Below are positions 4,343 through 11,465 of a DNA stretch of 12,455 bases, in pieces. The position numbers were made by a program, and so were the translations under genes. The DNA is from Pseudonocardia sp. (GTDB taxonomy: Bacteria > Actinomycetota > Actinomycetes > Mycobacteriales > Pseudonocardiaceae), in the NCBI GenBank assembly GCA_030453005.1, contig JAKDLE010000028.1:1-12455 (forward strand), given 5' to 3'. A model generated the notes under the pieces. It was given only the letters and a program-made list of their open reading frames with translations. It did no database searches and was not told the DNA's origin. Numbering within the stretch: position 1 is the first letter of the stretch; each line of letters begins with the position of its first letter.

Positions 4343-5994
4343 CGAGGACCGCCGGGATCCCCACGCCGGTCGAGCCCGGTCGCGGTGGGGAGCCGGGCCT
4401 GCTCGCCGGCTGGCTCACCAGTACCGACCACAAGCGGATCGGACTGCTCACCCTCGGCACGTCGCTCGTCATGATGCTGATCGCAGGCGGGCTCGCCATG
4501 GTGATGCGTGCGCAGCTCGCCCAGCCCGAGCTCGAGGTGCTCACGAACGACCGGTACAACCAGTTCTTCACGATGCACGGCTCCATGATGATCTACCTGG
4601 TCATGACGCCGTTCGCGATCGGGGCCGGGCTGTACCTCGTGCCGCTCCAGATCGGCGCGCCGAACGTCGCCGCGCCGCGGACCACGATGACGGGCTACTG
4701 GCTGTACCTCGTCGGCGGGTTGATCATCCTGTCGGGCTTCTTCACGACGTCCGGGGCGGCCGACCACGGCTGGTACTCCTACCCGCCGCTGGCCAGCAGC
4801 CGCTACACCCCCGGCGCCGGAGTGAGCCTGTGGATCATCGGGGTGGGGCTGGTCGCGCTGGGCCTGCTCCTGATGGCGGCCACGGTGCTGTGGACGGCGC
4901 TGCTCAAGCGTGCCGAGGGCATGACGATGCTGCGGATGCCGGTGTTCAGCTGGTCGATCGTGGCGACGAACCTGATGGTCATCGGTGCGTTCCCGACGCT
5001 GCTCGTCGCGGTGGGGATACTGGCGTTCGGCCGGGTCAACCCGGACATCTTCACCGACAACGTCTGGAACATCGGCTACCAGCACCTGTTCTGGTTCTTC
5101 GGTCATCCCGTCGTGTACGTGATGTTCTTCCCGTTCGTCGGGGCCGTGGCCGAGGTGCTGGCGACGTTCGCGCGGCGGCGGTTCTTCGGCTACAAGTTCT
5201 TCGTCGGCTCGCAGCTGCTGTTCGCGGCGCTGTCGATGAGCGTGTGGGGCCACCACATGTTCACCACGAACGAGTCCTCGGACTACTACTACTCGCTGAT
5301 GTCGATCGCGTTGATCATTCCGGCCGGCATCGAGTACTTCGACATGCTCGCCACCGTGGTCGGCGGGCGGCTGCGGTTCACCGCGCCCATGTTGTTCGCG
5401 CTGGCGTTCATCCCGCAGTTCCTCATCGGCGGCCTCACCGGAATCATGACCGCGACCCCGGCGATCGACTACCAGATCACCGACAGCTACTTCATCGTCG
5501 CCCACTGGCACTACACCCTGGCCGCAGGCAGCCTCTTCGGGCTCTTCGCCGCGGTCTACTTCTGGTGGCCCAAGGCCAGCGGCCGGATGCTGCGTGAGGG
5601 CCTGGGCAAGGTGCACTTCTGGCTGTGGGTGATCGGGACGAACGTGACGTTCCTGCCGATGTTCTGGCTCGGTATGGAGGGCATGCCGCGGCGCATCCCC
5701 TCCTACCTGCCGGAGGACGGGTTCGGCACCGGTAACCTCATCGCCACCATCGGCGCCGGCCTGCTGGCGCTGGGCGGGCTGGTGTTCATCACGAACGTGG
5801 TGATCTCGTTCCTGCGCCCGCGGTGGGCCCCGCCGGACCCCTGGGGCGGGCACACGTGTGAGTGGGCCACCTCCTGCCCGCCGCCGCGGCACAACTTCGA
5901 CGCGCGCCACCCGGTCCCGCCGGTGCGCAGCTACGCCCCGCTGCTCGACCTGCGCGAAGAGAAGGAGCGGCAGGCGAAGGCGGGTGCCGGATGA
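4339..5994 (+). CDS. ctaD: Haem-copper oxidase subunit I with unusual proton-channel residues
   Basis: A 551-residue, multi-helix catalytic subunit that reduces oxygen to water. Metal ligands are intact: His80 and His391 for the low-spin haem, His389 for the high-spin haem, His256, His305 and His306 for CuB, and Tyr260 in GHPVVY at the position of the His-Tyr crosslink. MPRRIPSY (449-456) gives the paired arginines near the haem propionates, and the C-terminal EWATSCPPP motif is typical. It departs at functional positions: GAPN (Asn109) where A-type enzymes have GAPD, GHPVVY (Val258) where A1 enzymes have GHPEVY, PAGIEYF (Glu332) where the K-channel lysine normally is, and TDSY (Thr381) where a Mg-ligand His precedes the Asp. 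It is neither A1 (Glu) nor A2 (Tyr-Ser) at helix VI. ATG 4339 overlaps the ctaC stop. Identity as a haem-copper oxidase is certain; subtype and pumping ability are not. Confidence 0.96.
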   Translation: MTRTAGIPTPVEPGRGGEPGLLAGWLTSTDHKRIGLLTLGTSLVMMLIAGGLAMVMRAQLAQPELEVLTNDRYNQFFTMHGSMMIYLVMTPFAIGAGLYLVPLQIGAPNVAAPRTTMTGYWLYLVGGLIILSGFFTTSGAADHGWYSYPPLASSRYTPGAGVSLWIIGVGLVALGLLLMAATVLWTALLKRAEGMTMLRMPVFSWSIVATNLMVIGAFPTLLVAVGILAFGRVNPDIFTDNVWNIGYQHLFWFFGHPVVYVMFFPFVGAVAEVLATFARRRFFGYKFFVGSQLLFAALSMSVWGHHMFTTNESSDYYYSLMSIALIIPAGIEYFDMLATVVGGRLRFTAPMLFALAFIPQFLIGGLTGIMTATPAIDYQITDSYFIVAHWHYTLAAGSLFGLFAAVYFWWPKASGRMLREGLGKVHFWLWVIGTNVTFLPMFWLGMEGMPRRIPSYLPEDGFGTGNLIATIGAGLLALGGLVFITNVVISFLRPRWAPPDPWGGHTCEWATSCPPPRHNFDARHPVPPVRSYAPLLDLREEKERQAKAGAG

Positions 5995-6572
5995 GGTCGC
6001 ACATGGTCGTCGGCGGCTGGGCGGCGGGCCTGACCGTGCTCGCCATCGTCCTGGCCGTCCCGTTCGACCCCGGGGAGTACGCGACCGGGCCCCTGCCGTA
6101 CCTCATGTACCTCGGCGCGGCGGGCGTCGTCGCGGCGTTCGGGGTGGCCGTCCTCCTCACGCGGCGGGCAGGCCGCGCGGGGGTGCAGCAGCGGCAGCCG
6201 ATGCGCGCGACCACCGCCGTCCACCTCGCGCTCGCGATGGGATTCGGGCTGCTCGGCCTGGTGTACGGCTGGTACTGGAGCGTGCTCGCGGCCTACCCGT
6301 TGGGCGCGGCGATCTGGACGCTGCGCGGCGAGCGGCTGCCCGCAGGCACGGATCCCTGGCCGGTCGCGTCCGACGAGGCCGCGCCTGCCGGGCCGCCGGG
6401 CTTCGTGTACCGCGGCTCGTCGGTCGGCACGACGACGCCGGTGCCCGCCGACCACGCCGCGCATGGCCCGCCCGCGGTCCGGCCGCCGCCCGCGCTCGGC
6501 CCGGTGCGCAGGGCCGGCCGGGGCCTGCTCGGGCAGGCCGTCCTCTGGCTCCTGCGGAGGATGCGGCGGTGA
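5991..6572 (+). CDS. Three-helix membrane protein, possible oxidase subunit IV (CtaF-like)
   Basis: A 193-residue protein starting at the ATG that overlaps the ctaD stop (ATGA, 5991-5994). Helices are predicted at about 5-25, 37-57 and 78-102; the remaining half is a proline/alanine-rich, probably cytoplasmic tail with a basic end (RRAGRGLLGQ to RRMRR). The actinobacterial fourth subunit CtaF has a similar plan: two N-terminal helices, a loop, then a helix with GWY/GWW-like residues. Here the third helix contains GLVYGWYWSVLAAYPLGA. That analogy plus the slot directly after ctaD is the only basis for the suggestion; the long tail is unlike the usual CtaF of about 140 residues. It carries no cysteine and no obvious metal-binding motif. 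It is not subunit III, which has seven helices. Its place inside the operon argues for an accessory or assembly role in the oxidase. Confidence 0.7.
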   Translation: MRSHMVVGGWAAGLTVLAIVLAVPFDPGEYATGPLPYLMYLGAAGVVAAFGVAVLLTRRAGRAGVQQRQPMRATTAVHLALAMGFGLLGLVYGWYWSVLAAYPLGAAIWTLRGERLPAGTDPWPVASDEAAPAGPPGFVYRGSSVGTTTPVPADHAAHGPPAVRPPPALGPVRRAGRGLLGQAVLWLLRRMRR

Positions 6573-7099
6573 CCGGACACGTGGTGCACATGGCGGTGAT
6601 GGGGCTGCTCGTCTCGGTCGTCGCGCCGGCGCTGGTACTCGGGTTCGCGGACACCGATCCGACCCCCGCCCGTGGCAGCGTGCTCGCCGCGGTGGCGCTG
6701 CCGGGCTTCGTCGCGCTGCACGTCACCGTCACGGTGGCCATGCACGGGCACCTCGAGCCGCTGGTCGGTTTCGCGGCGCAGGTGGCCCTCCTGCTCGGGG
6801 CGGTGCTGTTCTGGGCGCCGGTGTTCGACGGCCGGCACCGGCTGCCCGACGGCATCCGGGTCGTGTACCTGTTCGCCGCGATGCCGCTGCTGGATGTGGC
6901 CGGCGTCTGGCTGGTCGCGGTCGGTGACCACGCAGGCGGCCTCGCGATGATCGCCGGGATGTTGCCGATGGGGCTCATCGCCGTCGGGATCACGTGGCGG
7001 TGGATCACCGGCGAGGAGCGGCGCGCCCAGCTTGCGGAGACCGCGGAGGCGACCGCGACGACCGCATGGTCGGCCTCCGCCAGGGAAAGGAGCACCTGA
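6569..7099 (+). CDS. CtaG-like (caa3-type oxidase assembly) integral membrane protein, short form
   Basis: A 176-residue, mostly membrane-embedded protein starting at GTG 6569, which overlaps the preceding stop as GTGA. Residues 4-9 (HVVHMA) recall the HMxQH motif of CtaG proteins. LHVTVTVAMHGHLEPLVGFA followed by QVALLLGAVLFWAPVF resembles the CtaG pattern of a histidine-bearing helix, a short loop and then LLFWWPV. The later RVVYLFAAMPLLDVAG also fits. CtaG is needed for CuB insertion or maturation in caa3-type oxidases. Full CtaG proteins are about 250-300 residues with seven helices; this one has only four or five, as if the N-terminal part were missing. With ctaD just upstream, copper delivery to this particular oxidase is a sensible guess. 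The C-terminal 35 residues are hydrophilic and alanine/threonine-rich. qcrB follows after one base. Confidence 0.6.
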   Translation: MTGHVVHMAVMGLLVSVVAPALVLGFADTDPTPARGSVLAAVALPGFVALHVTVTVAMHGHLEPLVGFAAQVALLLGAVLFWAPVFDGRHRLPDGIRVVYLFAAMPLLDVAGVWLVAVGDHAGGLAMIAGMLPMGLIAVGITWRWITGEERRAQLAETAEATATTAWSASARERST

Positions 7100-7100
7100 G

Positions 7101-8651
7101 ATGGCCGCGCGACGAACCAGGGTGTCCGCGGCGGCGGGTACGGCGGTGACGAACGGCGACGGCAGCCGGGCGTGGCGGGCGACGCGGCGGTTCGCCTGGT
7201 CGGCCGAGGAGCGGTTCCACCTCTCCACGGTCGCGCGCCGCGAGTCGTCGCACGTCTTCCCCAAGCACCACTCGTTCCTGTGGGGGGAGATCGCGCTCTA
7301 CTCGTTCGCCGTGCTGGTGCTCTCCGGCATCGTGCTCGCGCTGTTCTTCGTGCCCGACACCACCGAGGTCGTCTACTCGGGCCCCTACGAACCGGCGCGG
7401 GGCCTGCACATGTCGCGCGCCTACGAGTCGGTGCTGAACCTCTCCTTCGAGGTGCGCGGCGGCCTGTTCATCCGGCAGATGCACCACTGGGCGGCGCTGC
7501 TGTTCGTGGCCTCGATCGTGCTGCACATGCTGCGCAACTTCTTCACCGGAGCGTTCCGCAAGCCCCGCGAGCTGACCTGGCTCACCGGCGTCGTGCTGCT
7601 CATGCTCGCGGTCATCGAGGGCTACACCGGCTACTCGCAGATCGACGACCTGCTCTCCGGCATGGGCGTACGGATCATCTCCGGGCTGCTGCTGTCGGTG
7701 CCGGTCATCGGCACCTGGCTGCACTGGATGGTCTTCGGCGGCGAGTTCGAGGGCGAGATCTGGATCGAGCGGTTCTTCTTCGCGCACGTGTTCCTGATCC
7801 CCGGGCTGCTCATCGCCCTGATCGCACTGCACCTCGGGCTCGTGTGGTATCTCAAGCACACCCAGTTCCCCGGCCCCGGCGCGCGCGAGGACAACTCCGT
7901 CGGCGAGCGCACGCTTCCCGGGTTCGGCTCGAAGACACTCGCCAACGGGCTCGGCGTGATCGGGGTCATCGGGATCCTGGCGGGCGGCTTCCAGATCAAC
8001 CCGATCTGGCTGTGGGGCCCCTACAGCCCGTCCTACGCGTCCACCGCCGCGCAGCCCGACTGGTACGCCGCGTTCTTCATCGGCGCCCTTCGGCTGTTCC
8101 CCCCGGCCGACATCCGCCTCGGCGAGTACACGGTGGTCGCGTCGTTCTGGGCCGGGCTGGTGCTGCCGCTGCTGATGTTCGTGATCCTCGCCGTCTACCC
8201 CTTCCTGGAGCGGTGGTTCACGAAGGACCGGGGCCTGCACAACCTGCTCCAGCGCCCGCGCGACAACCCCGTCCGCACCGGGCTGGGTGTGATGGCCGTG
8301 ACGTTCTGGGCGATCCTCACGATCGCGGGCGGCGACGACGTCTGGGCGATCGCGTTCAACGTTCCCGTCAACTGGCTGCGGTGGGCCGAGCGAGTCGCGG
8401 TCCTCGTGCTGCCCGGGATCGCCTACGTCGTGGCCTACCGGATCTGCCTGGGCCTGCAGCGCAAGGACCGCGACGTGCTGGAGCGCGGCGTCCGTACCGG
8501 CATCCTCCAGGAGCGCCCCGACGGGGTGTACGTCGAGCTGCGCCAGCCGCCCGGCGGGGTGGACCACGAGGGGCGCCCGGTGCCGATGGCCTACGGCGGC
8601 GCCCGGATCGACGAGAACGTCGCGACCCGCGAGCGGGACGGCGAGGCCTGA
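7101..8651 (+). CDS. qcrB: Menaquinol-cytochrome c reductase cytochrome b subunit, QcrB
   Basis: A 516-residue di-haem membrane protein that oxidises menaquinol at the outer face and recycles electrons across the membrane. It closely follows the actinobacterial QcrB pattern: FPKHHSFLWGEIALYSF near residue 53, MSRAYESVLNLSFEVRGGL at 104-122, MHHWAALLFVASIVLHMLR with haem-ligand candidates His128/129 and His142, and the second pair His229 and His244. QPDWY (318-322) is the counterpart of the quinol-site PEWY motif, and QINPIWLWGPY (298-308) follows family form. LPDDLL of typical members is QIDDLL here. The hydrophilic C-terminal tail (about 450-516) is the extension seen in actinobacteria. AAAGGAG about 9 bases before ATG 7101 supports the start. 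Its location inside the oxidase operon, apart from qcrCA, is unusual and suggests co-synthesis with the oxidase for a supercomplex. Confidence 0.97.
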   Translation: MAARRTRVSAAAGTAVTNGDGSRAWRATRRFAWSAEERFHLSTVARRESSHVFPKHHSFLWGEIALYSFAVLVLSGIVLALFFVPDTTEVVYSGPYEPARGLHMSRAYESVLNLSFEVRGGLFIRQMHHWAALLFVASIVLHMLRNFFTGAFRKPRELTWLTGVVLLMLAVIEGYTGYSQIDDLLSGMGVRIISGLLLSVPVIGTWLHWMVFGGEFEGEIWIERFFFAHVFLIPGLLIALIALHLGLVWYLKHTQFPGPGAREDNSVGERTLPGFGSKTLANGLGVIGVIGILAGGFQINPIWLWGPYSPSYASTAAQPDWYAAFFIGALRLFPPADIRLGEYTVVASFWAGLVLPLLMFVILAVYPFLERWFTKDRGLHNLLQRPRDNPVRTGLGVMAVTFWAILTIAGGDDVWAIAFNVPVNWLRWAERVAVLVLPGIAYVVAYRICLGLQRKDRDVLERGVRTGILQERPDGVYVELRQPPGGVDHEGRPVPMAYGGARIDENVATRERDGEA

Positions 8652-8654
8652 AGG

Positions 8655-10199
8655 ATGAGGCTCCGGTGCGGCGTCCTGGTCGGGGTCGTGGTGCTGCTGC
8701 TCGGCGGCTGCACACTCGGGCCACCCCCGGACTACCTCCGTGCACAGGGGGCGGGCGCGGCCGGCCGGGTCGGCGACATCGCGGTGGTCGACGCGCTGGT
8801 CGCCTACGACGGCCCCATCGAGGCGTCCGAGGTCTACGAGCCGGGCGCGACGGCCCGGCTGCAGGCCACCATCGTCAACGAGGGCGAGGTGCCGGACCGC
8901 CTGGTGTCCATCAGCAGTCCGGTCGCGGGTGGCGCGGAGATCGTCGGTGACCCCACGCTGCTGCCCCAGGAGACCTTGGCGGCGGGCTACCGGGAGCTCC
9001 CCGCCGCGGTCACGCTGCCGGGCACCACGCCGATCGAGCTGTTGCTGACGGACCTGTTGGAGCCGATCGAGTCGGGCCTGCTCTACCCGGTCGTGTTCAC
9101 CTTCGCCCGCTCCCGCGCGCTGCGCCGCGAGCTGCCGGTCGGCAACCCCGACGAGCCGCGCACCGCCTGCCCGTTACCGCCGGACGGCGAGCCACCCGGT
9201 GTGCTCGTGGCGCCGATCGGCGAGGCCCCGCAACCGCCCGCGGCGATCCCGGACGCGGACTGCTCGAGCCTGGTGAGCACGGAGGTCGAGCTGCTCCGCG
9301 TCGAGGCCCCGCTGCACCACCCCGTCTGGGCCACCGGGCCGAACGCGCTGCTGGCCCTGGTCGACGAGGGGCCGCGGCGGATCGTCCGGGTGGATCCGGA
9401 GACCGGCGAGATCCTCGCCGAGCACGACGCCGAGGGCGCCGGGGAGAACTTCGCGCTGATCAGCGAGCCGGCGGACCGGGTCGCGCTGCCGCTGCCCCCG
9501 CAAGCCCAGGTCGTGCTGCTCGACCCCGCGACCCTGGCCGAGGTCGGCCGGGTCCCCGCCGGGCCCGCGCCGTCCTGGGTCGCGGTGCAGGACGCCTCGA
9601 CGACGCTGTTCGCGATCACCGGCGACGGCTCCACGGTGACCGCCGTCGACTACACCACCGGCGTGCCGCGGTTGGAGGTCGCGGTGGTGGCGGGCCCGCA
9701 GGCGGTGGTGGAGACCGACCCCGGGCTGACCGACGCGTCGTTCTGGGTCGTGGCGCCCGAGGGCGCGACCTACGTGGCGAGCGGCGCGTCCCCCGCGCCG
9801 GATCCGACGTACCCGGTGCCGCTGCGCCACGAGACCTTCAGCCCGGCCATCGACACACCGCTCAGCGCCTACCTCGCCGAGCGCGGAACCAGCCAGGTCG
9901 AGCTGCTGCGCAGCGGCGCGCCCGCGGACGGGCTGACCGTCCCGGAGGCCACCGACCTCGGCGGGGTGGTCGAGCACGTGGCGGCCGGGATCCCGCAGCG
10001 GAGCGTCTACGCGGTGACCGCGACCGAGGTCGTCACGCTGGAGTTCGGCACCCTCGACGTCGTCGCGCGGACCGAGTACCGCAGCGAACTGCGCGGAGCG
10101 GGCCTCGGTGACGCCCGCATCGCGGGCGTCGCCGTCGGCGACCGCTACGTCCACCTGACGCTGGAGGACCAGCCGTGGGTGGTCAAGGTCAGGAAGTAG
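8655..10199 (+). CDS. Lipoprotein: LpqE/PCuAC-like domain plus beta-propeller-like region
   Basis: A 514-residue exported lipoprotein. The signal peptide ends in LLLGGC with Cys19 as the lipidation site. Residues about 40-150 form an immunoglobulin-like domain (VDALVAYDGPIEASEVYEPG, VNEGEVPDRLVSISSPVAGG) resembling mycobacterial LpqE and copper-chaperone PCu(A)C proteins. It has no internal methionine and no HxM pair, so the classical copper site is missing. Residues about 205-514 look like several blades of a beta-propeller: repeated units such as RRIVRVDPETGEILAEHDAE, AQVVLLDPATLAEVGRVPAG and STVTAVDYTTGVPRLEVAVV. Cys172 and Cys203 may form a disulfide in the linker. It follows qcrB by 3 bases, with AAGG just before the ATG, so it is probably co-transcribed and works outside the membrane on this respiratory complex, in assembly, scaffolding or metal handling. 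The exact role is unknown. It is convergent with the next gene, leaving only 4 bases between stops. Confidence 0.8.
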   Translation: MRLRCGVLVGVVVLLLGGCTLGPPPDYLRAQGAGAAGRVGDIAVVDALVAYDGPIEASEVYEPGATARLQATIVNEGEVPDRLVSISSPVAGGAEIVGDPTLLPQETLAAGYRELPAAVTLPGTTPIELLLTDLLEPIESGLLYPVVFTFARSRALRRELPVGNPDEPRTACPLPPDGEPPGVLVAPIGEAPQPPAAIPDADCSSLVSTEVELLRVEAPLHHPVWATGPNALLALVDEGPRRIVRVDPETGEILAEHDAEGAGENFALISEPADRVALPLPPQAQVVLLDPATLAEVGRVPAGPAPSWVAVQDASTTLFAITGDGSTVTAVDYTTGVPRLEVAVVAGPQAVVETDPGLTDASFWVVAPEGATYVASGASPAPDPTYPVPLRHETFSPAIDTPLSAYLAERGTSQVELLRSGAPADGLTVPEATDLGGVVEHVAAGIPQRSVYAVTATEVVTLEFGTLDVVARTEYRSELRGAGLGDARIAGVAVGDRYVHLTLEDQPWVVKVRK

Positions 10200-10203
10200 C
10201 CGG

Positions 10204-10650
10204 TCAGGAGCCGGGGAGGGGCTCGACCGTCGCGTCGAACAGGAAGGGCTCGGTCTCATACGGCGCGTAGAGCGGCCGCTGGACGTAGGGCACCGGGTCC
10301 GCGGGTGCCACGGTGTGCGCCTGCCCCACGGTCCCGGTCACCTGCACCACCTCGCCCGGGCGCACGTCGACGGGCTCCCGGGTCAGTACCGTCAGCGTCC
10401 GGTCGCGCGGGTCCCCGCCGGACAGCTCGAACGCACCCCGGTCGGTGACCTCGGCGACCGCGGCGCTGACGGTGACCGTGCGCCCGAGGTACTCCCCCTG
10501 GTAGAAAGCCGTCCCCCTGCTCTGGAGGCCGTCCACGGTGACACCCCGCGCGGGCCCCGCGGTGTCGGGACCGCCGCACGCGGCCAGCGGCACGACCAGG
10601 AGCGCCGCGGCACCCAGCGCCCTGGCGACCCGGTTCCTCCCGGTTCCCAT
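10204..10650 (-). CDS. Small lipoprotein with OB-fold-like domain, unknown function
   Basis: A 148-residue protein with a basic N-terminus, a hydrophobic segment and the lipobox PLAAC (Cys25), so it should be lipid-anchored outside the membrane. The mature part holds alternating strands (YLGRTVTVSAAVAEVTDRGA, FELSGG, RTLTVLTREPV, GEVVQVTGTV), the layout of a small OB-fold barrel such as those of bacterial DUF-type lipoproteins. The C-terminal third is rich in Pro and Tyr (PVPYVQRPLYAPYETEPF). I do not recognise a specific family. No ribosome binding site is visible before ATG 10650; TAGACC (10661-10656 on the minus strand) lies only 5 bases upstream, so leaderless expression is possible. A hairpin at 10672-10691 separates it from the gene upstream. 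It is tail-to-tail with the respiratory lipoprotein, and no shared role can be claimed. Confidence 0.8.
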   Translation of the reverse strand: MGTGRNRVARALGAAALLVVPLAACGGPDTAGPARGVTVDGLQSRGTAFYQGEYLGRTVTVSAAVAEVTDRGAFELSGGDPRDRTLTVLTREPVDVRPGEVVQVTGTVGQAHTVAPADPVPYVQRPLYAPYETEPFLFDATVEPLPGS

Positions 10651-10671
10651 CTGCGGGTCTACCCCGGACCG

Positions 10672-10691
10672 GCCGCGGCTACTCCCGCGGC
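10672..10691 (-). terminator. Hairpin (7-bp perfect stem, 6-base loop) after the GPR1/YaaH-like gene
   Basis: GCCGCGG (10672-10678) and CCGCGGC (10685-10691) pair perfectly around CTACTC, just 3 bases beyond the stop codon of the upstream minus-strand gene. There is no T-rich tail, which is common for actinobacterial stem-loop terminators. It probably separates the membrane-protein transcript from the small lipoprotein gene. Confidence 0.45.
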
Positions 10692-10693
10692 GA

Positions 10694-11365
10694 TCACAGC
10701 TGCCTGCGTATCCCGGCCTGGCGCGGGAGGTCCTGGAGCTGGGAGTCGGCGCGGGACTCGTCGAAGGCCTGCCGCGCGGGTCCGCGACGCCCGGTCGGCA
10801 GCACGGTCCGGTTCTGCACCTCCTCGAGCAGGAAGGCGAGCCCGGCGTACCACCCGAGCGTGACGATGACGAGGGCGATGACGCCGTCGGCGAGCCGGCT
10901 CCATCCCGGCGGCCCGCCGAACTGGTACACGGCGGCGAAGGCCCCCCGCACCGCCGCGAGCAGCAGGATCGCGCCGAGCAGTGGCCTGCCCATCAGCGCG
11001 GGGGTCGCGAGGATCAGCAGGACCACGCTGAACCCGACGAGGTAGAGGCCCGTCGCGGCGCTGATGCCGCCTCCGGCGAGGTAGTTGAGCCCGAGGGCCA
11101 GCCAGGATGTGCTGAACAGGCCGAGTGACACCGCCGCGCCGGTGTCCCTCGCGAGCGCCGCGAGGACCGCGGCGAGGAACTCGGCGGGCGCGACGAAGGC
11201 CGCGAGGATCAGGCCGGCGGTCGGGAGGGCCGGAACCGGCACCCAGGACAGGCTGACCCCGGCGAGCATCAGCATGCCGAGCGAGAACGCGAGGAAGCCG
11301 AGCGGGAGCCCGCTCGCCAACGGGCGTACCACGATCCGCGTCGCCACCTGGCCGTCCTGCTCCAC
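10694..11365 (-). CDS. GPR1/FUN34/YaaH-like (SatP-type) six-helix membrane protein
   Basis: A 223-residue protein with six predicted membrane helices (about 21-41, 46-72, 77-98, 103-124, 127-148, 160-180) and a hydrophilic tail. ASGLPLGFLAFSLGMLMLAG at 17-36 corresponds to the NPxPLGLxxFG signature of the acetate uptake family, and FLAAVLAALARDTGAAVSLG at 63-82 to the conserved second-third helix region. Family members move acetate or succinate, or form hexameric anion channels; substrate here is unproven, and the leading Asn-Pro of the signature is replaced by Ala-Ser-Gly. The C-terminal QDLPRQAGIRRQL is a tail type I associate with actinobacterial members. The start is GTG 11365, with GGGGAG about 8 bases upstream. 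The 100 bases before it (11366-11465) hold no further gene and must contain its promoter, if it is not transcribed from the AI-2E gene. Confidence 0.7.
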   Translation of the reverse strand: MEQDGQVATRIVVRPLASGLPLGFLAFSLGMLMLAGVSLSWVPVPALPTAGLILAAFVAPAEFLAAVLAALARDTGAAVSLGLFSTSWLALGLNYLAGGGISAATGLYLVGFSVVLLILATPALMGRPLLGAILLLAAVRGAFAAVYQFGGPPGWSRLADGVIALVIVTLGWYAGLAFLLEEVQNRTVLPTGRRGPARQAFDESRADSQLQDLPRQAGIRRQL

Positions 11366-11465
11366 CGTCGTCTCCCCGTCGTCGTCGACGCCGTACCCGA
11401 TCGGCGCCGTCCCCGCGCTGGGGCTACCCAGCAGGCACCGGTGCCACGCGCGATCGAAGCTACGA

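Noticed and set aside
4276..5910. Very long open frame antisense to ctaD (over 500 codons)
   Set aside because: It is the shadow of a GC-rich gene whose codon third positions suppress stops on the opposite strand. The translation is His/Arg/Glu-rich with no membrane segments or motifs, while the plus strand is an unambiguous oxidase.
7005..8567. Long open frame antisense to qcrB
   Set aside because: Same codon-bias shadow. The composition is low-complexity Asp/Glu/His/Gln-rich and there is no ribosome binding site.
8655..10199. Classical copper-binding PCu(A)C function for the lipoprotein
   Set aside because: There is no Met after residue 1 and no H-x-M arrangement, so the known copper site cannot form, although the fold may be related.
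10208..10224. GAGCC/GGCTC hairpin as bidirectional terminator between the convergent lipoprotein genes
   Set aside because: It has only a 5-bp stem within the coding end of the minus-strand gene, and such short GC stems are expected by chance here.
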